Assembly: GCF_000720725.1 (NCBI RefSeq)
Contig: NZ_JOCQ01000013.1
Span: 1 to 64,000, forward strand
Source of the DNA: Streptomyces rimosus subsp. rimosus
GTDB lineage: Bacteria > Actinomycetota > Actinomycetes > Streptomycetales > Streptomycetaceae
Length of the DNA: 64,000 nt
Direction of reading: 5' to 3'
Shown here: positions 31,716-40,890 of the stretch, piece by piece
Layout of the letters: every line of letters begins with the position of its first letter
How positions within the stretch are numbered: position 1 is the stretch's first letter
Made by a program: the position numbers and the translations under genes
Notes under the pieces: model-generated
What the model saw: only the letters and a program-made list of their open reading frames with translations
The model's database searches: none
What the model was told of the DNA's origin: nothing

Positions 31716-34376
31716 CTACAGCCCGTACCGCTCCTTGGCCTCCTTGACCGTCTCCGCCTTCACGTCGCCGCGGCGGGCCAGCGCGGCCAGCGCCTGCACC
31801 ACGACCGACTGCGCGTCGACGCCGAAGTGGCGGCGGGCCGCCTCGCGGGTGTCGGAGAGGCCGAAGCCGTCGGTGCCTACGGAGGTCCAGTCCTGCTCGA
31901 CCCAGGGGGCGATCTGGTCCGGAACGGCACGCATCCAGTCGCTGACCGCCACGACCGGGCCGGGGGCACCGGCCAGCGCACGGGTCACGTACGGGATACG
32001 GTCCTCGCCCTCCAGGCGCGCGGCGTCGCACTCCAGGGCGTCGCGGCGCAGCTCCGTCCAGGACGGCGCCGACCAGATGTCCGCCGCCACGCCCCAGTCA
32101 CGGGCCAGGATCTCCTGGGCCTCCAGGATCCAGTGGATGGCGGTGCCGGAGGCCAGCAGCTGGAGGCGCGGCGCGTCGGCCGCCGCACCGGCGGCCTCCT
32201 TGAAGCGGTACAGGCCCTTGAGGATGCCCTCCTCGACGCCCTCCGGCATGGCGGGCTGCACCTTGGTCTCGTTGTAGACCGTCAGGTAGTAGAAGATGTC
32301 CTCCGCGTCCGGACCGTACATCCGGCGCAGACCCTCCTTGACGATCACCGCGACCTCGTACGCGAACGCCGGGTCGTAGGAGAGCGCCGCCGGGTTGGTG
32401 GAGGCGATCAGGTGCGAGTGGCCGTCCGCGTGCTGGAGGCCCTCACCGGTCATCGTCGTACGGCCGGCCGTGGCGCCGATGACGAAGCCGCGGCCCAGCT
32501 GGTCGGCGAGCGCCCAGAACTGGTCGGCGGTGCGCTGCCAGCCGAACATCGAGTAGAAGATGTAGAACGGGATCATCGGCTCGCCGTGGGTGGCGTACGA
32601 GGTCGCCGCCGCGGTGAAGTCGGCCAGCGAACCGGCCTCCGTGATGCCCTCGTTGAGGATCTGGCCGTCCTTGGCTTCCTTGTAGTACAGGAGCTGGTCG
32701 CGGTCGACCGGGTCGTAGGTCTGGCCGACGGGGGAGTAGAGCCCGGCGGACGGGAACAGCGACTCCATGCCGAACGTACGGGCCTCGTCGGGTACGACCG
32801 GCACCCAGCGCTTGCCGGTCTCCTTGTCCCGCATCAGGTCCTTGACCAGGCGGACGAACGCCATGGTGGTGGCGATCTCCTGCGAGCCCGAGCCCTTCTT
32901 CAGCGCGTCGAACGCCTTGTCGGCGGGCATCGGCAGCGGCTTGGCGACGACCTTGCGGGCGGGGGCCGGACCGCCGAGGGCGGCGCGGCGCTCGCGCAGG
33001 TACTCCATCTCGGGCGAGTTGGCGCCGGGGTGCGCGTACGGCACCACGTCGGCGTCCAGCGCGCTGTCCGGGATCGGCAGCTCCAGCAGGTCGCGCATGG
33101 CGCGGAACTGCTCGCCGGTGAGCTTCTTCATCTGGTGGTTGGCGTTGCGGGACTCGAAGCCCTCGCCGAGGGTGTAGCCCTTGACGGTCTGCGCCAGGAT
33201 GACGGTCGGCGCGCCCTTGTGCTCGACGGCGGCCTTGTACGCGGCGTACACCTTGCGCGGCTCGTGGCCGGCGCGGGAGGTCTGGAACAGCTCCAGCAGC
33301 TTGGCGTCCGACAGGCCCTGGGCGATGCGGCCGAGCGCCGGGTCGGAGCCGAAGAAGTGCTCGCGCAGGTAGGCGGCGTCGCGGGTGGCGTACGTCTGGA
33401 ACTGCGCGTCCGGGGTCTCGCGCAGGCGGCGCAGCAGGGCGCCGTCGAAGTCCTGGGCGAAGATCTCGTCCCAGGCCCGGCCCCACAGGGACTTGATGAC
33501 GTTCCAGCCCGCGGCGCGGAACTGGGCCTCCAGCTCCTGAACGATCTTGTAGTTGGGGCGGACCGGGCCGTCCAGGCGCTGCAGGTTGCAGTTGATGACG
33601 AAGGTCAGGTTGTCCAGGCCCTCGCGGCCGGCCAGCGCCAGTGCGGCCGTCGACTCGGGCTCGTCCATCTCGCCGTCGCCGAGGAACGCCCATACGTGGG
33701 AGTTCGCGGTGTCCTTGATGCCGCGGTGCTCCAGGTAGCGGTTGAAGCGCGCCTGGTAGATCGCGGAGAGCGGGCCCAGGCCCATGGAGACGGTGGGGAA
33801 CTCCCACAGCCAGGGCAGGCGCCGCGGGTGCGGGTACGAGGGCAGGCCGTCACCGGCCGCCTCCTGGCGGAAGCGGTCGAGCTGGTCCTCGGTGAGGCGG
33901 CCTTCGAGGAAGGCGCGGGCGTAGATGCCGGGGGAGGCGTGGCCCTGGATGTAGAGCTGGTCGCCGCTGCCGTCCGCCTCTTTGCCGCGGAAGAAGTGCT
34001 GGAAGCCGGTCTCGTAGAGCCAGGCCGCCGAGGCGAAGGTGGCGATGTGGCCGCCGAGGCCGAGGCGGGAGCCGCGGGTGACCATGGCGGCCGCGTTCCA
34101 GCGGTTCCACGCCGTGATCCGGGCCTCCATCGCCTCGTCGCCCGGGAACTCGGGCTCGGCGGCGGTCGGGATGGTGTTGACGTAGTCGGTTTCGAGCGGC
34201 GCGAGGCCCGGGGCACCGGTGTGCTCCACGGCACGGCGCATCAGATAGGCGGCACGGTGCTCCCCTGCCGCCTTCGTGACGGCGTCCAGGGACGCGCGCC
34301 ACTCGGCCGTCTCCTCCGGGTCACGGTCCGGGACCTGGTCGAGCTGGCTGTACGGCATGCGTACGGGATCGGGCAT
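31716..34376 (-). CDS. aceE: pyruvate dehydrogenase E1 component, homodimeric type
   Basis: 886 residues; thiamine-diphosphate enzyme that decarboxylates pyruvate and acetylates the lipoyl group of E2. The ThDP motif GDGEMDEPES, ending ~25 residues later at FVINCN, is intact. The homodimeric AceE length and blocks (RRLPWLWEFPTVSMGLGP, GATAGRTTMTGEGLQHADGHS) separate it from the E1-alpha/beta type. ATG 34376 is preceded by AAAGGGG. Upstream are a 17-bp palindrome and a GntR/FCD regulator gene on the same strand, a probable pyruvate- or acetate-responsive control unit. Confidence 0.97.
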   Translation of the reverse strand: MPDPVRMPYSQLDQVPDRDPEETAEWRASLDAVTKAAGEHRAAYLMRRAVEHTGAPGLAPLETDYVNTIPTAAEPEFPGDEAMEARITAWNRWNAAAMVTRGSRLGLGGHIATFASAAWLYETGFQHFFRGKEADGSGDQLYIQGHASPGIYARAFLEGRLTEDQLDRFRQEAAGDGLPSYPHPRRLPWLWEFPTVSMGLGPLSAIYQARFNRYLEHRGIKDTANSHVWAFLGDGEMDEPESTAALALAGREGLDNLTFVINCNLQRLDGPVRPNYKIVQELEAQFRAAGWNVIKSLWGRAWDEIFAQDFDGALLRRLRETPDAQFQTYATRDAAYLREHFFGSDPALGRIAQGLSDAKLLELFQTSRAGHEPRKVYAAYKAAVEHKGAPTVILAQTVKGYTLGEGFESRNANHQMKKLTGEQFRAMRDLLELPIPDSALDADVVPYAHPGANSPEMEYLRERRAALGGPAPARKVVAKPLPMPADKAFDALKKGSGSQEIATTMAFVRLVKDLMRDKETGKRWVPVVPDEARTFGMESLFPSAGLYSPVGQTYDPVDRDQLLYYKEAKDGQILNEGITEAGSLADFTAAATSYATHGEPMIPFYIFYSMFGWQRTADQFWALADQLGRGFVIGATAGRTTMTGEGLQHADGHSHLIASTNPAALSYDPAFAYEVAVIVKEGLRRMYGPDAEDIFYYLTVYNETKVQPAMPEGVEEGILKGLYRFKEAAGAAADAPRLQLLASGTAIHWILEAQEILARDWGVAADIWSAPSWTELRRDALECDAARLEGEDRIPYVTRALAGAPGPVVAVSDWMRAVPDQIAPWVEQDWTSVGTDGFGLSDTREAARRHFGVDAQSVVVQALAALARRGDVKAETVKEAKERYGL

Positions 34377-34464
34377 GGGTGGCCCCTTTCCGGACGGAGG
34401 AGGGAGGTGCGATGAGTGCTTGGCAGGCAGGGGTGTCGCGCCCCACCGAGGAACGATACGCCTC

Positions 34465-34481
34465 TGATCGATGATCGATCA
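34465..34481. promoter_or_regulatory. 17-bp perfect palindrome in front of aceE, probable GntR/FCD operator
   Basis: TGATCGAT, a central G, then ATCGATCA. It is about 90 bp upstream of the aceE ATG and about 125 bp downstream of the gntR stop. Its form (symmetric with an odd centre, A/T-rich for this genome) suits a dimeric FCD-type regulator. The adjacent gntR gene is the obvious candidate. Confidence 0.55.
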
Positions 34482-34500
34482 ACGCAAGTTGAAGGAAAAA

Positions 34501-34557
34501 CCGCAGGTCGGCACGGGGTGCCAGCCTTTTAGGCACGGGGTGCCAGGCTGCCTGCGG
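34501..34557. terminator. nested hairpins between gntR and aceE
   Basis: GGCACGGGGTGCC occurs twice (34510-34522 and 34532-34544); each copy is itself a small hairpin. The pair is enclosed by CCGCAGG (34501-34507) and CCTGCGG (34551-34557). The structure probably ends gntR transcription or forms part of the aceE leader. Confidence 0.5.
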
Positions 34558-34605
34558 CTCCGATTCGTAGGTGAAGCGTCGTGAAACCTGCGCCGACCTG
34601 CGGGT

Positions 34606-35229
34606 TCAGACCCTGGGCGCGCAACTGAGCACATGGGTCTTCAGCAGCTCGCCGATCCTCGGGTCACGCCGCCGGAACGCGTCCACGATCTCCTGGTGGT
34701 CGCGCGCGTGCGAGCGCGGCTCCGGGCTGAACCAGCGGATGGAGAGCGTGGTCCACACCTCGATGCCCAGCGACTCCCAGGTGTGCAGCAGGACGGCGTT
34801 GCGGGCGGCGCGCACGATCTCGCGGTGGAAGGCGACCGTGTGCCGCACCTGCGCCTCGCCGTCGCCGTGCCGGTCCGCCTCGCACAGCGCCGCCACCTCC
34901 CGGTCCAGCGCCGCGGTGTCCTCGGCCAGCCGCCCGGCGGCCAGCTCCGCGGCCACCTGCTCCAGCCCGGCCCGCACCGGGTAGCTCTCCTTGAGGTCGT
35001 CGGCGGTCAGATTCCGTACCCGGACTCCCTTGTTCGGGGCCGACTCGATCAGCTGGAGCGACTCCAGCTCGCGCAGCGCCTCCCGTACGGGCGTCTGGCT
35101 GACCTCCAGCTCGACCGCGATCCGCCGTTCCACGATCCGCTCGCCGGGCTGCCAGCGGCCGCTGACGATCCCTTCGAGGATGTGCTCGCGGATCTGCTCG
35201 CGGAGCGAATGGACGACGGGCGGGGTCAT
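34606..35229 (-). CDS. GntR family transcriptional regulator, FCD subfamily
   Basis: 207 residues. The winged helix of the GntR family is seen in REQIREHILEGIVSGRWQPGERIVERRIAVELEVSQTPVREALRELESLQLI. The C-terminal all-helical FCD domain carries metal-binding-type histidines in VAFHREIVRAARN and DHQEIVDAF. FCD regulators sense small carboxylates; PdhR is a classic member. Its position directly upstream of aceE makes control of pyruvate dehydrogenase the most likely role (inference from location). ATG 35229. Confidence 0.9.
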   Translation of the reverse strand: MTPPVVHSLREQIREHILEGIVSGRWQPGERIVERRIAVELEVSQTPVREALRELESLQLIESAPNKGVRVRNLTADDLKESYPVRAGLEQVAAELAAGRLAEDTAALDREVAALCEADRHGDGEAQVRHTVAFHREIVRAARNAVLLHTWESLGIEVWTTLSIRWFSPEPRSHARDHQEIVDAFRRRDPRIGELLKTHVLSCAPRV

Positions 35230-35332
35230 GACGTGCTCCTTCAGAGCGTGCGGCAGACGGCGGCCGGGTGCCCGCGCCGGAAGGCGGTACGGGAGACCAC
35301 CGCAGGACGGCCATTATCCGTGCAACGAAAAC

Positions 35333-35378
35333 GGGTCGGCCCCGGCTCGTACGAACTCGTACGAACCGGGGCCGACCC
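35333..35378. terminator. terminator of the lpdA-sucB unit
   Basis: GGGTCGGCCCCGG, a C, TCGTACGA (35333-35354) pairs with TCGTACGA, an A, CCGGGGCCGACCC (35357-35378); there is one C-A mismatch in 22 pairs and a two-base loop. It starts 28 bp after the E2 stop codon. Confidence 0.8.
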
Positions 35379-35405
35379 TGCACACCTATGTGGTGGCTGC
35401 CGTGC

Positions 35406-37190
35406 TCAGAGACCGATCTCGGTCTCGAACTCGCCGGCCTCCAGGATCTGCTTGACCGTCGTCAGGTAACGGGCCGCGTCGGCACCGTCCACCAGGCGGT
35501 GGTCGTAGGAGAGCGCCAGGTAGGTCATGTGGCGCACGGCGATGGTCTCGCCCAGCTCCGGGTGGTCGACGACCACCGGGCGCTTGACGGTGGCACCGAT
35601 GCCCAGGATGCCGACCTGGTTCGGCGGCACGATGACCGTGTCGAACAGCGCACCGCGCGAGCCGGTGTTGCTGATCGTGAAGGTCGCGCCGGCGAGGTCG
35701 TCCGGGGTGATCTTGTTGGAGCGGACCTTGCCGGCCAGCTCCGCGGTCTTGCGGGCGATGCCGGCGATGTTCAGGTCGCCCGCACCCTTGATGACCGGGG
35801 TCATCAGGCCCTTCTCCGCGTCCACCGCGATACCGACGTTCTCGGTGTCGAAGTAGGTGATCGTGCCCTCGTCCTCGTTGATCCGGGCGTTGACGACCGG
35901 GTGGGCCTTCAGCGCCTGGACGGCGGCCTTGACGAAGAACGGCATCGGGGAGAGCTTGACGCCCTCACGCTGCGCGAAGGCGTCCTTGGCCTTGTTGCGC
36001 ATCCGCATGATCTTGGTGATGTCCACCTCGACCACGGAGGTCAGCTGCGCCTGGCCGTGCAGGGCCTTCATCATGTTGTCGCCGATGACCTTGCGCATCC
36101 GCGGCATCTTCACCGTCTGGCCGCGCAGCGGCGACGCCTCGATGGCCGGGGCCTTCGACGCGGCGGCCGGGGCGGCGGCAGCGGCCGGGGCGGCCTGCTT
36201 GGCGGCCTCGGCGGCGGCGATGACGTCCTGCTTGCGGATGCGGCCACCGACGCCGGTGCCCTTGACCGTGGCCAGGTTGACGCCGCTCTCCTGGGCCAGC
36301 TTGCGGACCAGGGGGGTGACGTACGCGGCGTCCGCCTCACCCGCGGCCGGGGCCGGGGTGACGGGGGCGGCGGCCGGAGCCGGCGCCGGGGCGGCCGGAA
36401 CCGGGTCCGGAGCCGGGGTGGTGACCTGCTGCGGCGCCGGGGTGGTGGGCGCCTGCGGGGCGGCGGCCGGAGCCGGGGCCTCCTGCTTGGGGGCCTCTTG
36501 CTTCGGAGCCTCCTGGGCGGGGGCGGGCGCGGGCGCGGCCGGGGCCTCGGCCTGCGCCGGGGCAGCACCCTTCTGGCCGATGACGGCCAGCTTGGCGCCG
36601 ACCTCGGCGGTCTCGTCCTCGCCCACCAGGATCTCCAGCAGGGTGCCGGCGGTGGGGGCGGGGATCTCGGTGTCGACCTTGTCGGTGGAGACCTCCAGCA
36701 GCGGCTCGTCCTCGGCCACCTCCTCGCCGACCTCCTTGAGCCAGCGGGTGACGGTGCCCTCGGTGACGCTCTCGCCGAGCGCGGGGAGGACGACGTCGGT
36801 GCCCTGGGCGCCGCCGGCCGGGGCCTCGGCCGGAGCCGGAGCCTCCTGCTTGGGGGCCTCCTGGGCCGGAGCCGCGGCGGGCTCGGGCTGAGCCGGGGCC
36901 TCGGCAGGCGCCTCGGCCTGCGCCGGGGCGGACTCGGCCGCGGGCGCGCCGCTGCCGTCGTCGATGATCGCCAGCTCGGCGCCGACCTCGACGGTCTCGT
37001 CCTCGGCCACCTTGATGGAGGCCAGCACGCCGGCGGCGGGGGCGGGGATCTCGGTGTCGACCTTGTCGGTCGACACCTCCAGCAGGGGCTCGTCGGCCTC
37101 TACGCGCTCACCCTCGGCCTTCAGCCAGCGGGTGACGGTGCCCTCGGTGACGCTCTCGCCGAGCGCCGGAAGGGTTACGGAAACCGCCAT
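35406..37190 (-). CDS. sucB: 2-oxoacid dehydrogenase E2, dihydrolipoamide acyltransferase with two lipoyl domains
   Basis: 594 residues. Two lipoyl domains carry the modified lysines K43 and K171, each in EVSTDKVDTEIPAP. Long Ala/Pro/Glu-rich linkers separate them from a peripheral-subunit-binding domain (YVTPLVRKLAQESGVNLATVKGTG) and from the catalytic domain with DHRLVDGADAARYL. Annotated relatives are called SucB or DlaT; in actinobacteria one such E2 can serve pyruvate and 2-oxoglutarate dehydrogenase complexes, so the acyl group is not fixed by sequence alone. It is 53 bp downstream of lpdA and ends in a strong terminator. Confidence 0.92.
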   Translation of the reverse strand: MAVSVTLPALGESVTEGTVTRWLKAEGERVEADEPLLEVSTDKVDTEIPAPAAGVLASIKVAEDETVEVGAELAIIDDGSGAPAAESAPAQAEAPAEAPAQPEPAAAPAQEAPKQEAPAPAEAPAGGAQGTDVVLPALGESVTEGTVTRWLKEVGEEVAEDEPLLEVSTDKVDTEIPAPTAGTLLEILVGEDETAEVGAKLAVIGQKGAAPAQAEAPAAPAPAPAQEAPKQEAPKQEAPAPAAAPQAPTTPAPQQVTTPAPDPVPAAPAPAPAAAPVTPAPAAGEADAAYVTPLVRKLAQESGVNLATVKGTGVGGRIRKQDVIAAAEAAKQAAPAAAAAPAAASKAPAIEASPLRGQTVKMPRMRKVIGDNMMKALHGQAQLTSVVEVDITKIMRMRNKAKDAFAQREGVKLSPMPFFVKAAVQALKAHPVVNARINEDEGTITYFDTENVGIAVDAEKGLMTPVIKGAGDLNIAGIARKTAELAGKVRSNKITPDDLAGATFTISNTGSRGALFDTVIVPPNQVGILGIGATVKRPVVVDHPELGETIAVRHMTYLALSYDHRLVDGADAARYLTTVKQILEAGEFETEIGL

Positions 37191-37243
37191 GGTTTCTCTT
37201 GCTCCTTACGAAAAACGGATGGGTGGTCGCGCCCGGACCGGGA

Positions 37244-38632
37244 TCAGTCGTGGGAGTGCAGAGGCTTGCCGGCCAGGGCCAGGTGGGCCTCGCCGAGCGC
37301 CTCGTTCTGCGTCGGGTGCGCGTGGATGAGCTGCGCAACCTCGGCCGGCAGGGCCTCCCAGTTGTAGACCAGCTGGGCCTCGCCGACCTGCTCGCCCATG
37401 CGGTCACCGACCATGTGGACGCCGACCACGGCACCGTCCTTGACCTGGACGAGCTTGATCTCGCCCGCGGTCTTGAGGATCTTGCTCTTGCCGTTGCCCG
37501 CGAGGTTGTACTTCAGAGCGACGACCTTGTCGGCACCGTACAGCTCCTTGGCCTTCGCCTCGGTGATGCCCACCGAAGCGACCTCGGGGTGGCAGTACGT
37601 CACGCGCGGCACGCCGTCGTAGTCGATCGGCACGGTCTTGAGACCGGCCAGCCGCTCCGCCACCAGGATGCCCTCGGCGAAGCCGACGTGCGCGAGCTGG
37701 AGGGTGGGGACGAGGTCACCGACGGCCGAGATCGTCGGCACGTTGGTCCGCATGTACTCGTCGACCAGGACGTAGCCGCGGTCCATGGCGACCCCGGCCT
37801 CCTCGTAGCCCAGGCCCTGGGAGACCGGGCCGCGGCCGATGGCGACCAGCAGCACCTCGGCCTCGAAGGACTTGCCGTCGGCCAGCGTGACCTTGACGCC
37901 GTCCTGGGTGTACTCGGCCTTGTCGAAGAAGGTGCCGAGGTTGAACTTGATGCCGCGCTTGCGGAAGGCCCGCTCCAGCAGCTTCGAGCTGTTCTCGTCC
38001 TCGACCGGGACGAGGTGCTTGAGGCCCTCGACGATGGTCACGTCGGTGCCGAAGGACTTCCACGCGGAGGCGAACTCGACGCCGATGACGCCGCCGCCCA
38101 GCACGATCGCGGACTTCGGCACGCGGTCCAGCTTCAGCGCGTGGTCCGAGGAGATGATCCGGTCGCCGTCGATGTTCAGGCCCGGCAGGGACTTCGGCAC
38201 GGAGCCGGTCGCCAGCAGGATGTGGCGGCCCTGGACGCGCTGACCGTTGACGTCGACGGAGGTGGGGGAGGACAGCCGGCCCTCGCCCTCGATGTAGGTG
38301 ACCTTGCGCGAGGCGACCAGGCCCTGCAGACCCTTGTACAGGCCCGAGATGACCTCGTCCTTGTACTTGTGGACGCCCTCGATGTCGATGCCGTCGAGGG
38401 TGGCCTTGACACCGAACTGCGCGGCTTCGCGGGCCTGGTCCGCGATCTCGCCGGCGTGCAGCAGGGCCTTGGTGGGGATGCAGCCGTTGTGCAGGCAGGT
38501 GCCGCCGAGCTTGTTCTTCTCGATCAGGGCGACGTCCAGGCCCAGCTGGGCCCCGCGCAGGGCAGCGGCGTAACCGCCGCTACCGCCTCCGAGGATCACT
38601 AGGTCGAAAACGGTGCTGGCGTCGTTCGCCAC
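37244..38632 (-). CDS. lpdA: dihydrolipoyl dehydrogenase (E3)
   Basis: 462-residue flavoprotein that reoxidises dihydrolipoyl groups of E2 with NAD+. FAD motif LVILGGGSGGYAAALRGAQLG, redox disulfide in GGTCLHNGCIPTK, NAD motif AIVLGGGVIGVEFASAW and the C-terminal His-Glu pair in HAHPTQNEAL are present. The GTG at 38632 follows GGAGG by seven bases; a longer open frame upstream lacks conserved residues. It is the first gene of the lpdA-sucB unit and shares the complex with the E2 next to it and the E1 at 31.7-34.4 kb. Confidence 0.96.
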   Translation of the reverse strand: MANDASTVFDLVILGGGSGGYAAALRGAQLGLDVALIEKNKLGGTCLHNGCIPTKALLHAGEIADQAREAAQFGVKATLDGIDIEGVHKYKDEVISGLYKGLQGLVASRKVTYIEGEGRLSSPTSVDVNGQRVQGRHILLATGSVPKSLPGLNIDGDRIISSDHALKLDRVPKSAIVLGGGVIGVEFASAWKSFGTDVTIVEGLKHLVPVEDENSSKLLERAFRKRGIKFNLGTFFDKAEYTQDGVKVTLADGKSFEAEVLLVAIGRGPVSQGLGYEEAGVAMDRGYVLVDEYMRTNVPTISAVGDLVPTLQLAHVGFAEGILVAERLAGLKTVPIDYDGVPRVTYCHPEVASVGITEAKAKELYGADKVVALKYNLAGNGKSKILKTAGEIKLVQVKDGAVVGVHMVGDRMGEQVGEAQLVYNWEALPAEVAQLIHAHPTQNEALGEAHLALAGKPLHSHD

Positions 38633-38979
38633 GTCACGTCCTCCATGCATGGGTACGCCGGAGCCGGTCGTCGGTGACCGGGCGGCGGCTGTTGATCGGC
38701 CGCTTCTTGGATCGGCCCTGGGTAAGGGGGGCCCTGTCCTGCCAAGAACCCATCTTCGCACTTGTTGAACGCGGGCGGGACGGCGGGCCGGGCTGTGGGA
38801 CGGCAGGATGGCCGTTCCCGGGGGTTGCGTCGGCGGTTACTCCGGCGTAGGCGCGTACGAATTTCGTCAAGGGCGAACACGCGGCGCACAGCCGCGGCGG
38901 CGGCCGGCGTACACGCGCGTACGGCCCCGGGCGCCGTACCCGGGGCCGTACCGGCAAATCGGGAGCAACCCGTACGGGG
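38633..38979. other. intergenic region between pepA and lpdA
   Basis: 347 bp. It contains the pepA terminator (38919-38951) and, on the lpdA side, the lpdA promoter, which I cannot place precisely. I see no small gene. Confidence 0.45.
38919..38951. terminator. pepA terminator
   Basis: GTACGGCCCCGGG (38919-38931) pairs perfectly with CCCGGGGCCGTAC (38939-38951) around a 7-base loop, 29 bp after the pepA stop. Confidence 0.8.
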
Positions 38980-40527
38980 TCAGCCGAGGTCGCCGTCGGC
39001 GGTGCGCTCGGCCAGGCCCACCAGGGTGCGGACCGCGGAGCCGGTGCCGCCCTTGGGGGTGTAGCCGAACGGCGCGCTCTCGTGGAAGGCCGGACCGGCG
39101 ATGTCCAGGTGCGCCCACGGGATGCCCTCGCCGACGAACTCCTGCAGGAACACGCCGGCCAGCAGACCGCCGCCGGCCCGCTCGCCGATGTTCTTCAGGT
39201 CGGCGATCGGGGAGTCCAGGGTCTTGCGCAGCTCGGACGGCATCGGCATCGGCCAGGCCGGCTCGCCCGCCTCCTCCGCGATCTCGTGGACGCTCGCCCG
39301 GAAGGCGTTGTCGTTGGCCATGATCCCGAAGGTGCGGTTGCCCAGCGCCAGCACCATGGCGCCGGTCAGCGTGGCGACGTCCACGATCGCGTCCGGCTGC
39401 TCCTCGGAGGCGCGGGTGAGCGCGTCGGCCAGCACCAGCCGGCCCTCGGCGTCGGTGTTCAGCACCTCGACCGTCTTGCCGCTGTACATGGTCAGCACGT
39501 CGCCGGGGCGCAGCGCGCCGCCGGACGGCATGTTCTCGGCCAGCGCCAGCCAGCCGGTGACGTTGACCCGCAGACCCAGCCGGGCGGCGGCCACGACCGC
39601 GGCGAACACCGCGGCGGCACCGCTCATGTCGCACTTCATGGTCTCGTTGTGGCCGGCCGGCTTCAGGGAGATGCCGCCCGAGTCGTAGGTGATGCCCTTG
39701 CCGACGAGCGCCAGGGTCTTTTCGGCCTTCGCGTGGGTGTAGCCGATCCGCACCAGGCGCGGCGGGTTCTCCGAGCCCTGGCCGACGCCCATCAGGCCGC
39801 CGTAGCCGCCCTTGGTCAGGGCCTTCTCGTCCAGCACCTCGACCTTGAGGCCGAACTCCTTCGCGGCGGCCTGGGCCTGCGCGGCGAAGGACTTCGGGGT
39901 GAGGTCGTTGGAGGGGGTGTTGATCAGGTCGCGGGCGCGGTTGACCTCGGCGGCCAGCGTCTGGGCCCGCTCGACGGCGGCCTTGTGGGCCTTGTCGCGC
40001 GGCTTGCCGCCGAGGATCGCCACCTCGGCGAGCGGCGCCGACTTGCCGTCGGCCTTCTTGGCGCCGCGGGCGGCCTTCGCGTCACCGCCGTTGCTGCGGT
40101 ACGCGGTGAAGGCGTACGCGCCGAGCAGCGCGCCCTCGGAGATCGCCGCGACGGCCTCGGCGTCCTCCGCGGGCAGCGCGAAGGCGGCCTTCTTGCTGCC
40201 GGTCAGGGCGCGGGCGGCGGAGCCCGCGGCGCGGCGCAGGGCCTCGGCGTCGTACTCCGCGTCCTCGGCCGGGGCCTCGCCCAGACCGACCGCCAGCACG
40301 ACCGCGGCCTTCAGACCGGAGGCGGCGGGCAGCTTGGTCACCTCGCCCTCGGCGCCGCTCGCGCCGAGGGTCTCCAGTACGGCGGCGAGCTTGCCGTCGA
40401 ACGCCTTGTCCGCGGCCTCGGCGCCGGGGGCCAGCACGGCGCCCTTGGCGCCCTTGGCCACCCCGACGACGATGGCGTCCGCGCGCAACGTCGCGGCGGA
40501 GGATGTGCTGAGGGTCAGTGCAGTCAC
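38980..40527 (-). CDS. pepA: leucyl aminopeptidase (M17)
   Basis: 515 residues; two-metal aminopeptidase that frees N-terminal amino acids from peptides, cytoplasmic hexamer in the family. The catalytic signature NTDAEGRLVLADAL is exact, and the other metal ligands lie in LVGKGITYDSGGISLKP and in MKCDMSGAAAVFA. The N-terminal ~170 residues are the variable domain. The GTG at 40527 gives VTALTLSTSSAAT. It is on the same strand as lpdA but separated by its own terminator. Confidence 0.96.
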   Translation of the reverse strand: MTALTLSTSSAATLRADAIVVGVAKGAKGAVLAPGAEAADKAFDGKLAAVLETLGASGAEGEVTKLPAASGLKAAVVLAVGLGEAPAEDAEYDAEALRRAAGSAARALTGSKKAAFALPAEDAEAVAAISEGALLGAYAFTAYRSNGGDAKAARGAKKADGKSAPLAEVAILGGKPRDKAHKAAVERAQTLAAEVNRARDLINTPSNDLTPKSFAAQAQAAAKEFGLKVEVLDEKALTKGGYGGLMGVGQGSENPPRLVRIGYTHAKAEKTLALVGKGITYDSGGISLKPAGHNETMKCDMSGAAAVFAAVVAAARLGLRVNVTGWLALAENMPSGGALRPGDVLTMYSGKTVEVLNTDAEGRLVLADALTRASEEQPDAIVDVATLTGAMVLALGNRTFGIMANDNAFRASVHEIAEEAGEPAWPMPMPSELRKTLDSPIADLKNIGERAGGGLLAGVFLQEFVGEGIPWAHLDIAGPAFHESAPFGYTPKGGTGSAVRTLVGLAERTADGDLG

Positions 40528-40702
40528 GGTGATGAAGGTCCTGTTCCGTCCGGGAATCCGTTCGCGCCCAGGGCGCTGCTGCGGCCGAGCCTACGCTTGG
40601 GCCCGCCGCCCGTAACCGCTTGATGCCCTATCGACCGTCCTGTCACATCTTCACCATCCGTACCACTGACCCCAACGCGGCACAGCCGTGCGGAAGTTGC
40701 CG

Positions 40703-40716
40703 GTTTCACGGGAAAC
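40703..40716. promoter_or_regulatory. parS-like site, one mismatch from consensus
   Basis: GTTTCACGGGAAAC differs from the bacterial parS core GTTTCACGTGAAAC at one central base. Streptomyces ParB sites mostly cluster near the origin, and this gene neighbourhood is not origin-proximal in model species, so ParB binding is uncertain. Confidence 0.3.
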
Positions 40717-40777
40717 GCGGCCGGTCCGGCGTGCCGGGTTCCGCCGTCAATTCCCGTGCGACGAATGAGACGTGCGT

Positions 40778-40796
40778 CACAGTCGTGGTGACTGTG
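40778..40796. promoter_or_regulatory. inverted repeat upstream of the polysaccharide cluster
   Basis: CACAGTC, five bases, GACTGTG. It lies 95 bp before the start of the first gene of the cluster and could be the operator that controls it. Confidence 0.4.
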
Positions 40797-40890
40797 GGAT
40801 ACATGCCCGCGAACCTTCGCATGATGAGCACGAGCCTGCCCGGTGCGCTTCCGGAAGCAGGGGGACTTCCGGGGGGAAGGGACTGCGCCC

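Larger units (their letters stand above)
40528..40890. other. 363-bp divergent regulatory region between pepA and the polysaccharide cluster
   Basis: Contains a parS-like sequence (40703-40716) and a 7-bp inverted repeat (40778-40796) on the side of the polysaccharide genes. GC is lower than in the genes around it. No small gene is convincing. Confidence 0.5.

Noticed and set aside
38633..38761. Longer N-terminus of dihydrolipoyl dehydrogenase
   Set aside because: The FAD motif normally begins within ten residues of the start, as it does with GTG 38632, which has GGAGG at ideal spacing.
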